In this document: positions 22,107-32,637 of the stretch, one piece after another
Layout: each line of letters starts with the position of its first letter
How positions within the stretch are numbered: the first letter of the stretch is position 1
Assembly: GCA_028386065.3 (NCBI GenBank)
Contig: JAKUCV010005490.1
Location: 72,438 to 136,437 of the forward strand
Length of the DNA: 64,000 nt
Direction of reading: 5' to 3'
Source: Turnera subulata
Taxonomy: Eukaryota > Streptophyta > Magnoliopsida > Malpighiales > Passifloraceae
The notes under the pieces: model-generated
Databases searched by the model: none
Told to the model about the DNA's origin: nothing
Seen by the model: the letters and a program-made list of their open reading frames with translations, nothing else
Program-made: the position numbers and the translations under genes

Positions 22107-23357
22107 ATGGGCAGACACGGCAAAACGCCTGTGAGACAACCCACCAAAAGAGGAGGTCCTTCTTCCTCTTCTTCTAAAATACCTTTGAATGACCAATCTG
22201 TTGTTTGGTTCACCTCACGTGCACAACTCACACTCTATCAATCACTCTTTCACACTCGTCACATTTTTCCTCCCCGGTATCTTCCGGTCTCTTATCCGAG
22301 GGAGAAGAACTACACTCAACTTGAAGAGCACCTTCGAGCATCTGGATTGTGGGACTTTGTGACCAACCGAAGTCATCAATATAGTGCGGATTTTACCCGA
22401 GCCTTCTACTCCACCCTCCATCGAGATGGTGACGTGTTAACAGCTCAGGTGAATGGAATTGCTATCTCTTTGACTCTCGAGCAATTCGGGGCAGTTTCCG
22501 GCTTACCATCTCAGGGTGAGGATATTGCCTCTTATGGCGGTCCTCATTTCATCACGACCACTGAAGCTCCTCTTTTGCAAGCGCTCGGTTTCACGGAGGT
22601 TGTCCGTACCGCCCATTCTAAAAGACCAACAATTCATTCTCTTCCTCCGGAGAATCGTGTTCTGTTTTATCTCATCACCCGGGTGATCAAGCCACGACCC
22701 GGAAATCATACCGTCCTATCTATTGAGGATGTGAAGATACTCCATGCCATTCTCCATCATGCTCCAATTAATTGGGCACGTTTTGTGCTTATGCACATGA
22801 CCGACTATCCGCCTCAATCCACCCATCATCCTCTGCCCTATCCCATCATGGTGTTGGACATTCTCCTACAGGCCGGCATTGATGCTCGGGAAGGTCCCCA
22901 AGTCTCTCATACAAAAACGTGGGCAATTACTGATGACACCTTCCGAACTGGTAAATCCGAGCAAGCACCCAGACTTCCACCGGGTGAGAGTTCCGCAGCA
23001 CCAGTTTGTCCCGAACCGGCTCCTCAAGCTTCTATCGTCACTCTTGAATCGATTGCAGCTTCTCTTACCCATCTTAAAATGAGTGTTAATAGCATGGGAC
23101 GGTCCATTGATCGCATTGACTTTGAAGTTCAACGCCAAGGGCATGCTCTTCGGTCCTATTTTGATAGAGTCCACTATCAACCTCCACCCTATCATACAAC
23201 ATTTCAGGGCTATGATTTCGGAGCTGAGGGAGATGATGATGATGAGCCATATGCTCCTACTGTGGCCGGTGATCCTATGGACATGGACGCGGCGAATGAA
23301 GAAGAAGAAGATGCTGCCAAAAATGAAGAAGATAACGATGATGATGATGAGAACTAA
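22107..23357 (+). CDS. Extra ORF downstream of Copia-2 pol
   Basis: An intact ORF of 416 codons in the position where SIRE-type elements carry an env-like ORF. The N-terminal 25 residues are basic and Ser-rich. Residues about 60-270 (LWDFVTNRSHQYSADFTRAF, then VNGIAISLTLEQFGAVSGLP) resemble the plant retrotransposon-associated family annotated as putative plant transposon protein. A Pro-rich stretch, a helix (about 310-350) that may form a coiled coil, and an acidic Asp/Glu tail follow. I see no signal peptide and no clear membrane segment, so it does not look like a classic envelope protein. A TTTATACAATC motif near 21981 could be a TATA box of its own. Function unknown; family placement is from memory of its pattern. 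Confidence 0.7.
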   Translation: MGRHGKTPVRQPTKRGGPSSSSSKIPLNDQSVVWFTSRAQLTLYQSLFHTRHIFPPRYLPVSYPREKNYTQLEEHLRASGLWDFVTNRSHQYSADFTRAFYSTLHRDGDVLTAQVNGIAISLTLEQFGAVSGLPSQGEDIASYGGPHFITTTEAPLLQALGFTEVVRTAHSKRPTIHSLPPENRVLFYLITRVIKPRPGNHTVLSIEDVKILHAILHHAPINWARFVLMHMTDYPPQSTHHPLPYPIMVLDILLQAGIDAREGPQVSHTKTWAITDDTFRTGKSEQAPRLPPGESSAAPVCPEPAPQASIVTLESIAASLTHLKMSVNSMGRSIDRIDFEVQRQGHALRSYFDRVHYQPPPYHTTFQGYDFGAEGDDDDEPYAPTVAGDPMDMDAANEEEEDAAKNEEDNDDDDEN

Positions 23358-23550
23358 CACCCATATTTCTATTTTTTTTATCTTATGTTCTCTTTCATGT
23401 TCTTTCATTTGAATCAGAGCTTGTTTTTTTTTTTTGTCTTTTCAATTTCTTTTTGCTAATGCCAAAAGGGGGAAAACATGGCTAAATGGTATCATGGCTA
23501 AAACATAGGGGGAACTAATAAGCACATACTTTAACTTGTTTGTCATTATC

Positions 23551-23564
23551 AAAAAGGGGGAAAT
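23551..23564 (+). other. Copia-2 polypurine tract
   Basis: AAAAAGGGGGAAAT ends at the first base of the 3' LTR. A similar AAAAGGGGGAAAA lies near 23464. Confidence 0.8.
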
Positions 23565-25022
23565 TGTTGAAAATAATGTTTTGCTAACATCTCTTTATCT
23601 CATTCAGGTTTTGATAATGACAAATCAACCTTGTATTAAGATGATCATTATTATGGAGCAAAAAGAAATAATCAAGAGCAAAGCCTTATGACATCAAGAG
23701 TTCAAGAATGGATGTGACAAGATCAAGCAAGAAGAAAAAGAAGAGTTAGGAACTCAATTTTTTACAAGGTTAAACATTCAATGTCTCTAAGTTATTGGCT
23801 CAAACAAAATCACTTTTACTCATGCATCAATTTGATTTTATTTCAATCATATTTATGTCTTCCGAGCCATGAACATCGATGTCCCAATTTTGCACATCGA
23901 TGTCCTGCCGTGAAACCAAGCTTTCGAGAAGGTTTCTAAGCTTTGAACATCGATGTCCAATATTGGAGCATCGATGTCCTGCACTAAAATAATTTTTCCA
24001 AAAGTAGGCAGTAGTTTATAACATCGATGTCCAATTTATGAACATCGATGTCCTTATGACCGTTATGCTTAAAAATTGCTTTGAAGAGTTTGAACATCGA
24101 TGTCCTATTTCATAACATCGATGTCCTATTGAATCTGGTTTTAAGATTGTTTTGGGAATGTCCAAAACATCGATGTCCAGCTACGGAACATCGATGTTAT
24201 TTCGTCTCGGGTATTGGACAATGTCTTGTGGAACATCGATGTCCTTCTGGCAAACATCGATGTTCTAGTGACCGTTAGCCCAATAATTCACATTCACTGG
24301 CCAGGACATCGATATCCAGCTTTGCAACATCGATGTCCTTATGACCGTTGGGCCAATAATGCATACTCAAAGGCTAGAACATCGATGCCCTGATTTGCAA
24401 CATCGATGTTCAGCCGACATGAGCAGATATACTTTTCACCTTTCCATGATACTTTGTTTAAAGATGTTTTGAACTGATTTTCCAACGGTAATACATGTTT
24501 TTAACCTTATAAATAGAGCATGTAGGTCTCTGTTTTATGGACATATCGACTCTCTACAATTTCAAGCATTCATTGTTATACATACATATCATTTATGAGC
24601 CAATATCATTGAGAATTGAGAGTTGCCTTATAGAGCTTACTTTGTGTACTCATACCTACTCTTGAAGAGAGTTTTTGCTTTGAGTGACTCAATTGTATTC
24701 ACATACCTTGAGGGAGGATTATTCCCTTGTAGTGAATTCATAAGAAGAGGGTCTTCTTTCTGTGGGAAAAGTCTTGAAGTGTTGAATCTTCAAGCAGGAG
24801 TTATAAACGGTTTGTTAAGTACCCGGAAGGTTAACGGTGATAGTGGAATCTTCAAGAGAGTCTCTCGGAGGACTGGATTAGCCACACGGGTTGTGTGTGT
24901 GTGAACCAGTATAAATCGGTTTGCCTTTCTCTCCTTTTAATTCCGCAATTATTATTGTTTAAAGTTTTAATTAGTTCTTAATCGCTAATTCACCCCCCCC
25001 TCTTAGCTTGTTTGGGCTTACA
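23565..25022 (+). mobile_element. Copia-2 3' LTR
   Basis: It matches the 5' LTR over its whole length with about 2% difference by eye, and ends GGGCTTACA followed by the target copy GCAAC. TATA box at 24508-24517. Confidence 0.93.
23873..24409. repeat. Phased ACATCGATGT array, 3' LTR copy
   Basis: The same sixteen positions as in the 5' LTR, with three changed members (GCATCGATGT, ACATCGATAT, ACATCGATGC). The member that is ACTTCGATGT in the 5' LTR is a perfect palindrome here. Confidence 0.93.
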
Positions 25023-26983
25023 GCAACCGCCTGCTGCATCTGCCGCCGCCGTCTGCAAGCCTCAGGTCGCCGTCACCGCGCCTCCTCCACCTCGTCGCCA
25101 CCCTCGCCCGGTAGACGCTGCTCAACGCCCGCCTTCCCAACTCTCTGCAAGGTGAGCTCGGATTGATGGTCCCAGATGAGATGTGGGAACGGGCGGGTCG
25201 ACCCGCCTGTACAACGAGTCGCAGGCTTGGGTTGAGACCATGGGCTACGCGGGTACTGGGCCAAGTTGGGCTTGGGCCTGTAGCTGGTCTAGGTCCTGAC
25301 TTGGGCCTGGGTTCCTAGTTTGGTGGTCTGGGCTGGGTTTTGGACATGGGTTGCATAGTAAGGCCTAGTCCGAAATAAAAAAAAAAAGAAAATAAATTCT
25401 GGAATGAAGAAAAATAATAAAAATAAATAAATAATTATATTGGTATATTGGAATAATTTGGAAAATATATGGATATTAAATGGGAAATAATTACTTTGGA
25501 ATATATATATATATGGTAAATAATAATAATTTTGGAAAGTACATACTTAAGGAAAATCAAAATGGAAAGGGTATTATCAAATAAATACGTACCGGAATAA
25601 TAACCGGGTATCAGTAAGGAATTTTTGACACCTGTAAATAAATGGTGAATTATGACGATAATGGGAATAACCCGGGGAAGTACCGAGTAGGACCAGTAAT
25701 TATTTTTACGGCTTACAGTAATAGTCGAGCATTTGCATATCATCTTATATGTGCATAAATTGTTGTTTGATATAGGAATTGATAACGAGCAGTACCCTGA
25801 GGAGCCTGAGCCGGAACACTTCGAGGACTATCAGGAATAGGAAAATCGGCTAAGGTGAGGATAAGTAAATATTTATATACTATCGTAGTACCAAGTTACT
25901 GTTGTGTTATATGCTTGAATAATTCTTTATGGTTGTGAATAGTTGTTGTGAGATGAATTTAATTGTTGTTTGATGTTGTTGATGTTGTTGAATTGATGCT
26001 GCTGTTGATGTTATTTATAATGTTAGAAATGTTGGTATTGGTAGGTTATTACTGTTGTTGTTGGCTGTGAAAATTGTGAGAGTGGAGTACCGAGGGTACT
26101 AGTTGAATAAGTTTGTATTATCCAGACGAGCGGAGAGGCTGTGGGCCTGCTCGGGATAATGAGAGAATGGAGGATAATAGAAATTAAGTAACTAGGAACA
26201 ATAAAACTGGTCACACTTAGACATCTAGTAAATCACAGTTAAATGTTGGAATAGCCAGATGGTAGTCTTACTTTTATGGTGATGGGGGAGAATGTGCTTG
26301 GGGTCTGCTCCCTGTCTGTACCAGTTTTTATTTTAGGCACTGGGGGAGAGTGTGCTTGGGGTCTGCTCCCTGTCTGTGCCAGTTTTACGTGCAGGTACCA
26401 GGGCGAGGTCCACGGGCTAGCTAGCTTGACTACCAGACGACGGCCATCATTTAACTAATGATAGGGGCCCTGATAATAAAATTGGTGTAGCGTGTCTAGA
26501 ATCACAGAGTGTGTTATTTAGGGTTCGTATGAACCTTAGGTAATTGCTGTTGATGTGACTTGGATTATCTATGGTTGTTGTATAAGTATATTTGCTTATG
26601 GATTTTACCCGGTGAGCACTTCGGACTCACCCCTCGCCTGCGCGACCTGGTCGCGTAGGTTGATTATGCGTAGCTCAGGTACGTTCGAGGCAAGCTGTGG
26701 CGCACCCTCTGCCAGGCCCGGATCCATCCTGCGTTGCATCATGTTTATATTGTTGTCTATTGCTGTGTTGTATTAAGACTTCCGCTGCTTGCATTTTATA
26801 ACTCCATGGATTAATGCTTGTTGTAATAATGTTCCCGAGCCAGGACAAGTACAGTTGATGTATTATGTACTTTTAATGTATTAATTCTGTTGGTTGTGAT
26901 ATTCACCGCTGTGGTTACTGTAATAGTAAGTGGTCCCACGTGTTTACTGTGCATAACGGTAAATACGGATAGGGGCGTTTTAT
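25023..26983 (+). mobile_element. Gypsy-B 3' LTR, second part
   Basis: It resumes with the GCAAC copy and follows the 5' LTR (from about 5696 to 7663) closely, including the 58-bp tandem duplication (about 26283 and 26341), the exon-like block and the stem-loop at 26611. Adding both parts gives an LTR of about 2.78 kb. The end is placed where the two LTRs diverge, after GGGGCGTTTTA. Confidence 0.88.
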
Positions 26984-27500
26984 GACAGGGCCCTAATAAT
27001 AAAATTGGTAAGTCTACCATCAAGTGTCGGTGAGTTTATAAGACTAGCTTAACCGTGAGAGGTCTGATGTATAGTGAGTTCAGGTAAGTTGATACCGATG
27101 CTATGATTGTGCTTGCTGTACTTCTATTGTTTCTGAGTTGGCTTGGGTGTATTTGTGGTTGCTTGTATACTGCGGTTTATTTTTTTATCGGTGAGACAGT
27201 GGTTGGTCTCACCCCTCACACAGTCCTTGCAGGTTAGGTTAGGTTTGTATACCGACGGCTGTGATGTTACCTCGAACAAGACTCGGATCCAATACTTGCA
27301 TTAAGTCTTGCATAAGGTATTAATCTAATGCTTCCGTTGTGCTGATGTTGATATCCCCGTGTCGGGAGACGGGATTGTGATTTTGACTATTTATTAATTT
27401 TATTATTATGTGATCATGCTTTTATGATATGATGGCCATGTGGTGGCACTGTTTCGCAGTAATTTCTGTTTGTTGGGTAAATTTGGGTCGGGGTGTTTCA
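26984..27500 (+). mobile_element. 3' end of another gypsy LTR
   Basis: It starts at a block related to GGGCCCTAATAATAAAATTGG of the Gypsy-B LTR but is otherwise clearly different. It holds the longer stem-loop GGTGAGAC/GTCTCACC (27190-27213) and ends GGGTCGGGGTGTTTCA, a normal ...CA LTR end. It is related to the solo LTR at 56289-59410. Confidence 0.75.
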
Positions 27501-28069
27501 ATTAATCTTCCAAAATACATATAAATGATTATAATACTTAATTAATTTTAATATTTGACACTAAAATTTTCATTTAAACTAGATTGGTTATATAATTTTT
27601 CGTACTTTTATTTATTTGCCTACACTGGAAAAATATTCATGGATCCGCTAGTGTTACCCACCATGCTTTAACAAGTTAGAACACTCTTGGGAGGGTGCTG
27701 GTTAGTAGTTAAACCTAGTCTATATTGGGAAGCCAATTCTGTAAAAAAAATCAGCATTTGTTGGCTTCCTTATGTACAACAAAAATTGAGACATTTTAGG
27801 CTCATTACAAAAGATTTGATTTCTCAAACTATATTATTTAAAATAGTGTTGGATCCAGTCTTTCATTAATCTAATTAACTGCCACCAAGCAATGTGATTC
27901 TAGCAAGAGTGAAATAACATTTAATGTCCATACCAATTTCAGACACTTCAAAATTATCCACAGCTCGGCTTCTTTTTGGAGGGGAAATAGATCCCACATT
28001 CAGAGAGAAACCTCCCATCCAACGGCCCTGATGGTCTCTTAAAACTCCACCTGTCACAAGCCATACCCA
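27501..28069. other. Intergenic, AT-rich
   Basis: No gene apart from a short LINE-like remnant at the right end. Confidence 0.6.
27985..28057 (-). pseudogene. Remnant of LINE-type RNase H domain
   Basis: On the minus strand the peptide GGVLRDHQGRWMGGFSLNVG matches the start of the RNase H-like domain found at the end of plant LINE polyproteins and related host proteins. The similarity ends after about 24 residues. It is too short to have a function. Confidence 0.45.
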
Positions 28070-28078
28070 ACTTTTAAA

Positions 28079-28622
28079 GGCTTAATACCTTTTTTGGCCC
28101 CTTAGTTTGGCAACTACTTTGATTTTAGCCACTTAATTTTTAATTTTTTGATTTTGCATCTTAATTTGGCAATAATTAGGTATTTTCATCCTCCAACCCA
28201 TTTCAATAGGTAAAATTATTGACATATAGGTTGCCTAACACATATTAACTCCTCATTTAGTAATTTTCTTTCCTACGAAATCATCCCAAGCCAAATTGCC
28301 CGAACAAAAAAAACGATATATGACCCGATATAGAACCCGAAAACAAATACAAGAAGGAAACAAAATCGGTTTATATCGGGTCATATATCAGTTTTTGTTT
28401 TGGCGATTTGGTTTGGGGTGACTTTGTAGGAAAGAAAATTATCAAAAGAGGAGTTACATGTATTAGGAAACCTACAAGTCATCAATTTTACCTATTAAAA
28501 TGGACTGGTGTGTAAAAATACCTAATCATTGCCAAACTAAGGTGCAAAATTAAAAAATTAAAAACTAGGTGACTAAAATCAAAATAGTTGCCAAACAAAG
28601 AGGCCAAAAGAGGTATTAAGCC
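28079..28622. mobile_element. Foldback MITE with 9-bp target duplication
   Basis: The two halves are near-complete inverted copies, from GGCTTAATACC at the left to GGTATTAAGCC at the right, with the fold centre near 28350 (ATATATGACCCGATATA versus its complement). ACTTTTAAA is duplicated at 28070-28078 and 28623-28631. A 9-bp duplication with long inverted repeats points to a Mutator-type non-autonomous element. No ORF. Confidence 0.9.
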
Positions 28623-28631
28623 ACTTTTAAA

Positions 28632-30033
28632 ACCCGAGGTTTAAGTCTCAATTTGAAAGAATTGAAACCCTTAGTTTGAAAGAATTGAAACCCTCAGCTT
28701 TCAAATGAGCATAACGGCATGGGCAATAGTAAATGAATGAGGAACTATTTTTAACAGTTTTGATTTCATTTTCTTCAACAGTTTCAAATCCAAGAGGAAA
28801 AAAAAAACACTGTGTTTCCTACTAGTTGCAAAGGTCCCTACATTACGATATTACACAACCAAAATAGTTGCCCGAGGTATTTGGATTTTCTAGGCAAGTA
28901 GCAGCTAGGCTAGGACAAATTGAGAGGATGGGAAGAATTAGTCAAGAAAGAGTTCGTTAATTTGACAAGTTATGAACAAAAGTCAGCGCTCCATGGGTCA
29001 CCCTAAACAACCCTCTGGCTTTTCTCAACCACTGCATCACTCTGTGATGGATGAAGAAGTTAACGCATTAGTCAAAAGATGATCATTTGGTGATCCACTC
29101 CTCTTTGTTTGCAAGACATATTCTCTTTGGCCCACCATGGTTGTGACCCTTGCACTAAATTTTACTTGGTCTTTTGGGCTTCCACCTAAAGATAAAGACT
29201 TCTAGATGGGTTTTTGTTTTTGGTAATAAAAATTAGAGATTGTTGACATACTAGCTTTCCCTATTTGCTTGCATATATGAATATGAATATTATGAATCTA
29301 TGATCATCAGCTAAGGTTCGTCACCTATGTTAGACTCATTCCAGACTGGATTGCAAGCCAAATAAAATATATATATATATATATATATATAAAGAAATTG
29401 CGACGGTTAATGAGATTTGGACACTCAATCAAGTTTCCATAAGATTTCGAAACAAAGAATCATCAAAGTATGGATATTGCCATTTCACATTAGCAATCAA
29501 ATTTAAAACTTCCAAACCAGGCATGATTTGGTGTCTTGATTGACGGGGTAAACTAAAGTAAACCATAGCTCTGCATCCACCTCTGACCTCATCTGCCAGG
29601 TCAAATAGATAGATAATGGAACTTTTACTTACATCCAAAAAAAAAAATAAAGAGAAACGAACAAACAAATGTACCAGAAAATCCCTGGCACTGAATCACA
29701 AAATACAGTAATTGTATGGATGTCCTTTTAGGTCAGTTAGCATAATAGGAAAAGAAAGGCAAATAATAAAAGCCCGGCAAGGCAAAGAGGCAATAGTTAG
29801 TGTAGTGGTGTGGCACGCAGAAACTGAAATGGAAACCGCCAACACCAACAACTCTTTGAAACTGTCAAGCAAACAAATCCCAAAACGACAAGACAAACCA
29901 GGTAATGTTACAACTCCATCAAAACAAACGAACAAACAAACACTACTGAGTCTTCTTCCTTCATCCCTCCTCCTCCAATCCCGAAATCCCAATATTCATT
30001 CCATTATTCATCATCATCATCATCATCATTAAC
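28632..30033. other. Intergenic and formin 5' region
   Basis: Contains a duplicated GTTTGAAAGAATTGAAACCCT near 28650-28690, an AT dinucleotide repeat at about 29368-29391, and a run of TCA triplets (about 30009-30028) just before the formin ATG, probably in its leader. No other gene is supported. Confidence 0.6.
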
Positions 30034-32637
30034 ATGGCTGCCGTCCTCCTCAACCAGCAGCAGCAGCAGCAGCAGCCTCTCCCATGCTTATTGTTTTCTT
30101 TTGCTCTTCTATTCTTATTCTTTTCTGCATTAATTCCCCTATCTTCTTCCCAATCCAATCTCCCCCCTCAAAACTTTGAAGCTGTCTACCCTTTTCCCAT
30201 CAAATCCCCATCTCCTTCCCCTTCTCCTGCGGGCACCACAACCCACCAACCAAACTCAACTCTTTCATCTCCTGCACTTGCACCCGCAGGCCCATCTGTG
30301 CCGCCCCGAGGACCAAAGTCGTCACCTTCTTCTTCGATCACCAGCAGAGTTATCAAGGCCGTGGCGGCAACTGCGGTCACCACTTTTGTGGTTGCCACGC
30401 TGTTCTTTTGCTTCCTCCAGAGGTGCATAATTGTGCCGCGGAGGAGAAGAAAAGTTGCCAACCAGGGTGGAGGAGGAGGAGGTCAACATCCTGCGGGTGT
30501 GTCGTCTAATGATCATCGTCATCAGTTTGAAAGAATAGATGGGAATCTGAAAGGGGTGATTGTGGATGAAAATGGATTGGATGTGCTTTATTGGAAGAAA
30601 CATCAAGGGGAAGAGAAGAAAAATGGTTACCATAAAGAGGTCTATCGTGGTGGTTCAGGAGAAGATCACGAAGAAAGCGGCGGAGAGAGCAGTGATGAAA
30701 TTATAAGGAATGGAGGAAAGATTGTACAAGAAATTCCTTTGCTTAAGGGAAAGTCTTCAGCTTCCCATTTGCCCGGCAACAATCAAGCTAATGGTGTTAA
30801 TGGTCAATCTTCTGCTCCTGGGATTGCTATCAAGCAAGGAACTACTAGCCCTTCTCCCCCTCCTCCTCCTCCCCCTGCTCCTCCTGCTCCACCGGCTCCA
30901 CCACCAAAAAGGACGCCTCCACCACCTGTACCTCCTCCGATGGCAGCAAAGAAAAACAACCCATCAGCCCCTCCACCACCCAAGGCAGCTGGAAAACTGC
31001 CTGCAAGGCAAAACCAGCAGGACATGGCTAGAGATGAAAATGGACAGGTGAAAATGAAGCCACTGCATTGGGACAAGCTGAACAGGAACGGTGATCATTC
31101 CATGGTTTGGGACCGAATTGGGGGTTCTTTTAGGTAAGCTTAATCTTATCATTTCTGTTTTGCTAAAAGACTACAAGCAATTTAGTACGTGGATTATATA
31201 CAGTTATATTTTCTCTTATATCAAACAAAAGACTCTGCTTGATTCCTTTATTTATATTAAAGAACTGAGGGTGATTCTTATGTAGGTTCTCTAAACTATT
31301 TTTTTCCTGCGTATTATTTCAGGTTTGATGACGACCTAATGGAAGCTCTTTTTGGATATGTTGCTACCAACCGGAAATCCTTTCAAGGAGAGGAGTCAAG
31401 TAATCCTACAAACGCACTCGGCTCCAGCCCTCCCCCACAAATTACTATCCTTGATGCCCGGAAATCGCAGAATGTGGCAATTGTGCTAAAATCTCTGGCC
31501 ATTTCTCGTGAACAAATTCTTGATGCAGTCAGTGAAGGCCAGGGTCTAGATGCAGACACTCTAGAAAAGCTCACGAGAATTGCCCCAACAACAGAAGAAC
31601 ATTCTCAAATTCTTAACTTCAAAGGACATACCACTCAATTAGCAGATGCTGACTACTTTTTGTATCATCTACTGAAAGCAGTTCCATCCGCTTTTCCACG
31701 TCTTAATGCCATGCTTTTCAGGTCAAATTATGACACAGAGATAGGCAACTTCAAGGAATCTTTACAAGCAATTGAAACAGGATGCAATGAGCTACGCAAC
31801 CAGAGAGTGTTCATCAAACTTTTGGAGGCAATCCTCAAGGCTGGGAATAGGATGAATGCAGGAACCGCGAGAGGGAATGCACAGGCATTCAAACTAAGTT
31901 CTTTAACCAAGCTATCTGACGTGAAAGCCACAGACGGAAAAACTACCCTGCTGCACTTTGTTGTGGAAGAAGTGATTCGAGGTGAGGGTAAACGCTGTGT
32001 TCTCAGCCGAAACAGAACCTTCAGTCGAGACACTAGCAGAAGCAGCAGCAGCAGCAGCAGTGGTGTAATTCCTGAGAACTTAGAATCAAAAGAGGAAAGA
32101 CAGAGGGAATATATAAAGCTGGGTTTACCAGTTGTAGGGGGGCTTAGTGCAGAATTCCATAATGTGAAGAAAGCAGCACAAATAGACTACAGCACCTTTA
32201 TTGGCACTTGCTCTGCTCTCACAGAGCGTGTGGCTGAAATAAGGTCACTTCTTTCAGAGTGTGGAGCACATGCGGATCGAGGATTTGTTAATGATATGAA
32301 GATTTTTCTCGAAGCAGCCGAGAATGAGCTAGGGATATTGAGAGAGGAGCAGATCAGGATAATGGGAATTGTAAAGAAGACATCAGAGTATTACCAAGCT
32401 GGAAAAGCAAGGGAGGAGGAACCACATCCGCTTCAACTGTTTGTCATCATTACGCAGTTCCTAGGAATGGTTGATCAGGTCTGCGTTCAAATTGCAAGAA
32501 AAATGCAAACCAAAAAGACAGCATCATCACCAAGGTCGCCAGAAGCAAAGATTCCAGTGAGATTTGCGAACCTGCCTGAACATTTCATGAAGGAAAAATC
32601 CACGAGCAGTTCCAGTGAATCTGATGCCGAATTCTGA
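30034..32637 (+). CDS. Class I formin-like protein (804 aa)
   Basis: Nucleates and elongates actin filaments at the plasma membrane or cell wall. Two exons, 30034-31133 and 31323-32637, join across a GTAAG...TTTCAG intron of 189 bp and give an intact 804-residue protein. Order: a signal peptide (about 1-40, after a Gln run at 8-14), a Pro/Ser-rich extracellular part, a membrane helix (about 107-128) with RRRRK inside, a cytoplasmic linker, an FH1 region rich in PPPPPP (about 270-330), and FH2 from MKPLHWDKL (about 341) to about 760. The conserved AGNRMNAGTARGNAQAFKL block is present. The signal peptide, TM, FH1, FH2 order defines plant class I formins; length and layout resemble the AtFH4/FH8 group, but I cannot assign an orthologue. 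A (AGC)n Ser run lies in FH2 at about 32037-32062. Confidence 0.95.

Larger units (their letters stand above)
13224..25022 (+). mobile_element. Copia-2, SIRE-like copia retrotransposon
   Basis: A complete insertion: two LTRs (TG...CA) of 1455 and 1458 bp, primer site, gag, pol, a 3.8-kb 3' region with extra ORFs, and a polypurine tract. The 5-bp target duplication GCAAC flanks it at 13219-13223 and 25023-25027. It sits inside the 3' LTR of Gypsy-B, so it is younger than that element. By eye the two LTRs differ at roughly 30 positions (about 2%), a fairly recent insertion. The long 3' region with an ORF beyond pol is typical of SIRE/Maximus elements; the clade is inferred from this layout. Confidence 0.93.

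Noticed and set aside
29712..30032. ORF ending in a His run upstream of the formin
   Set aside because: The His run is the TCA-repeat in the formin leader read in another frame; no other support.
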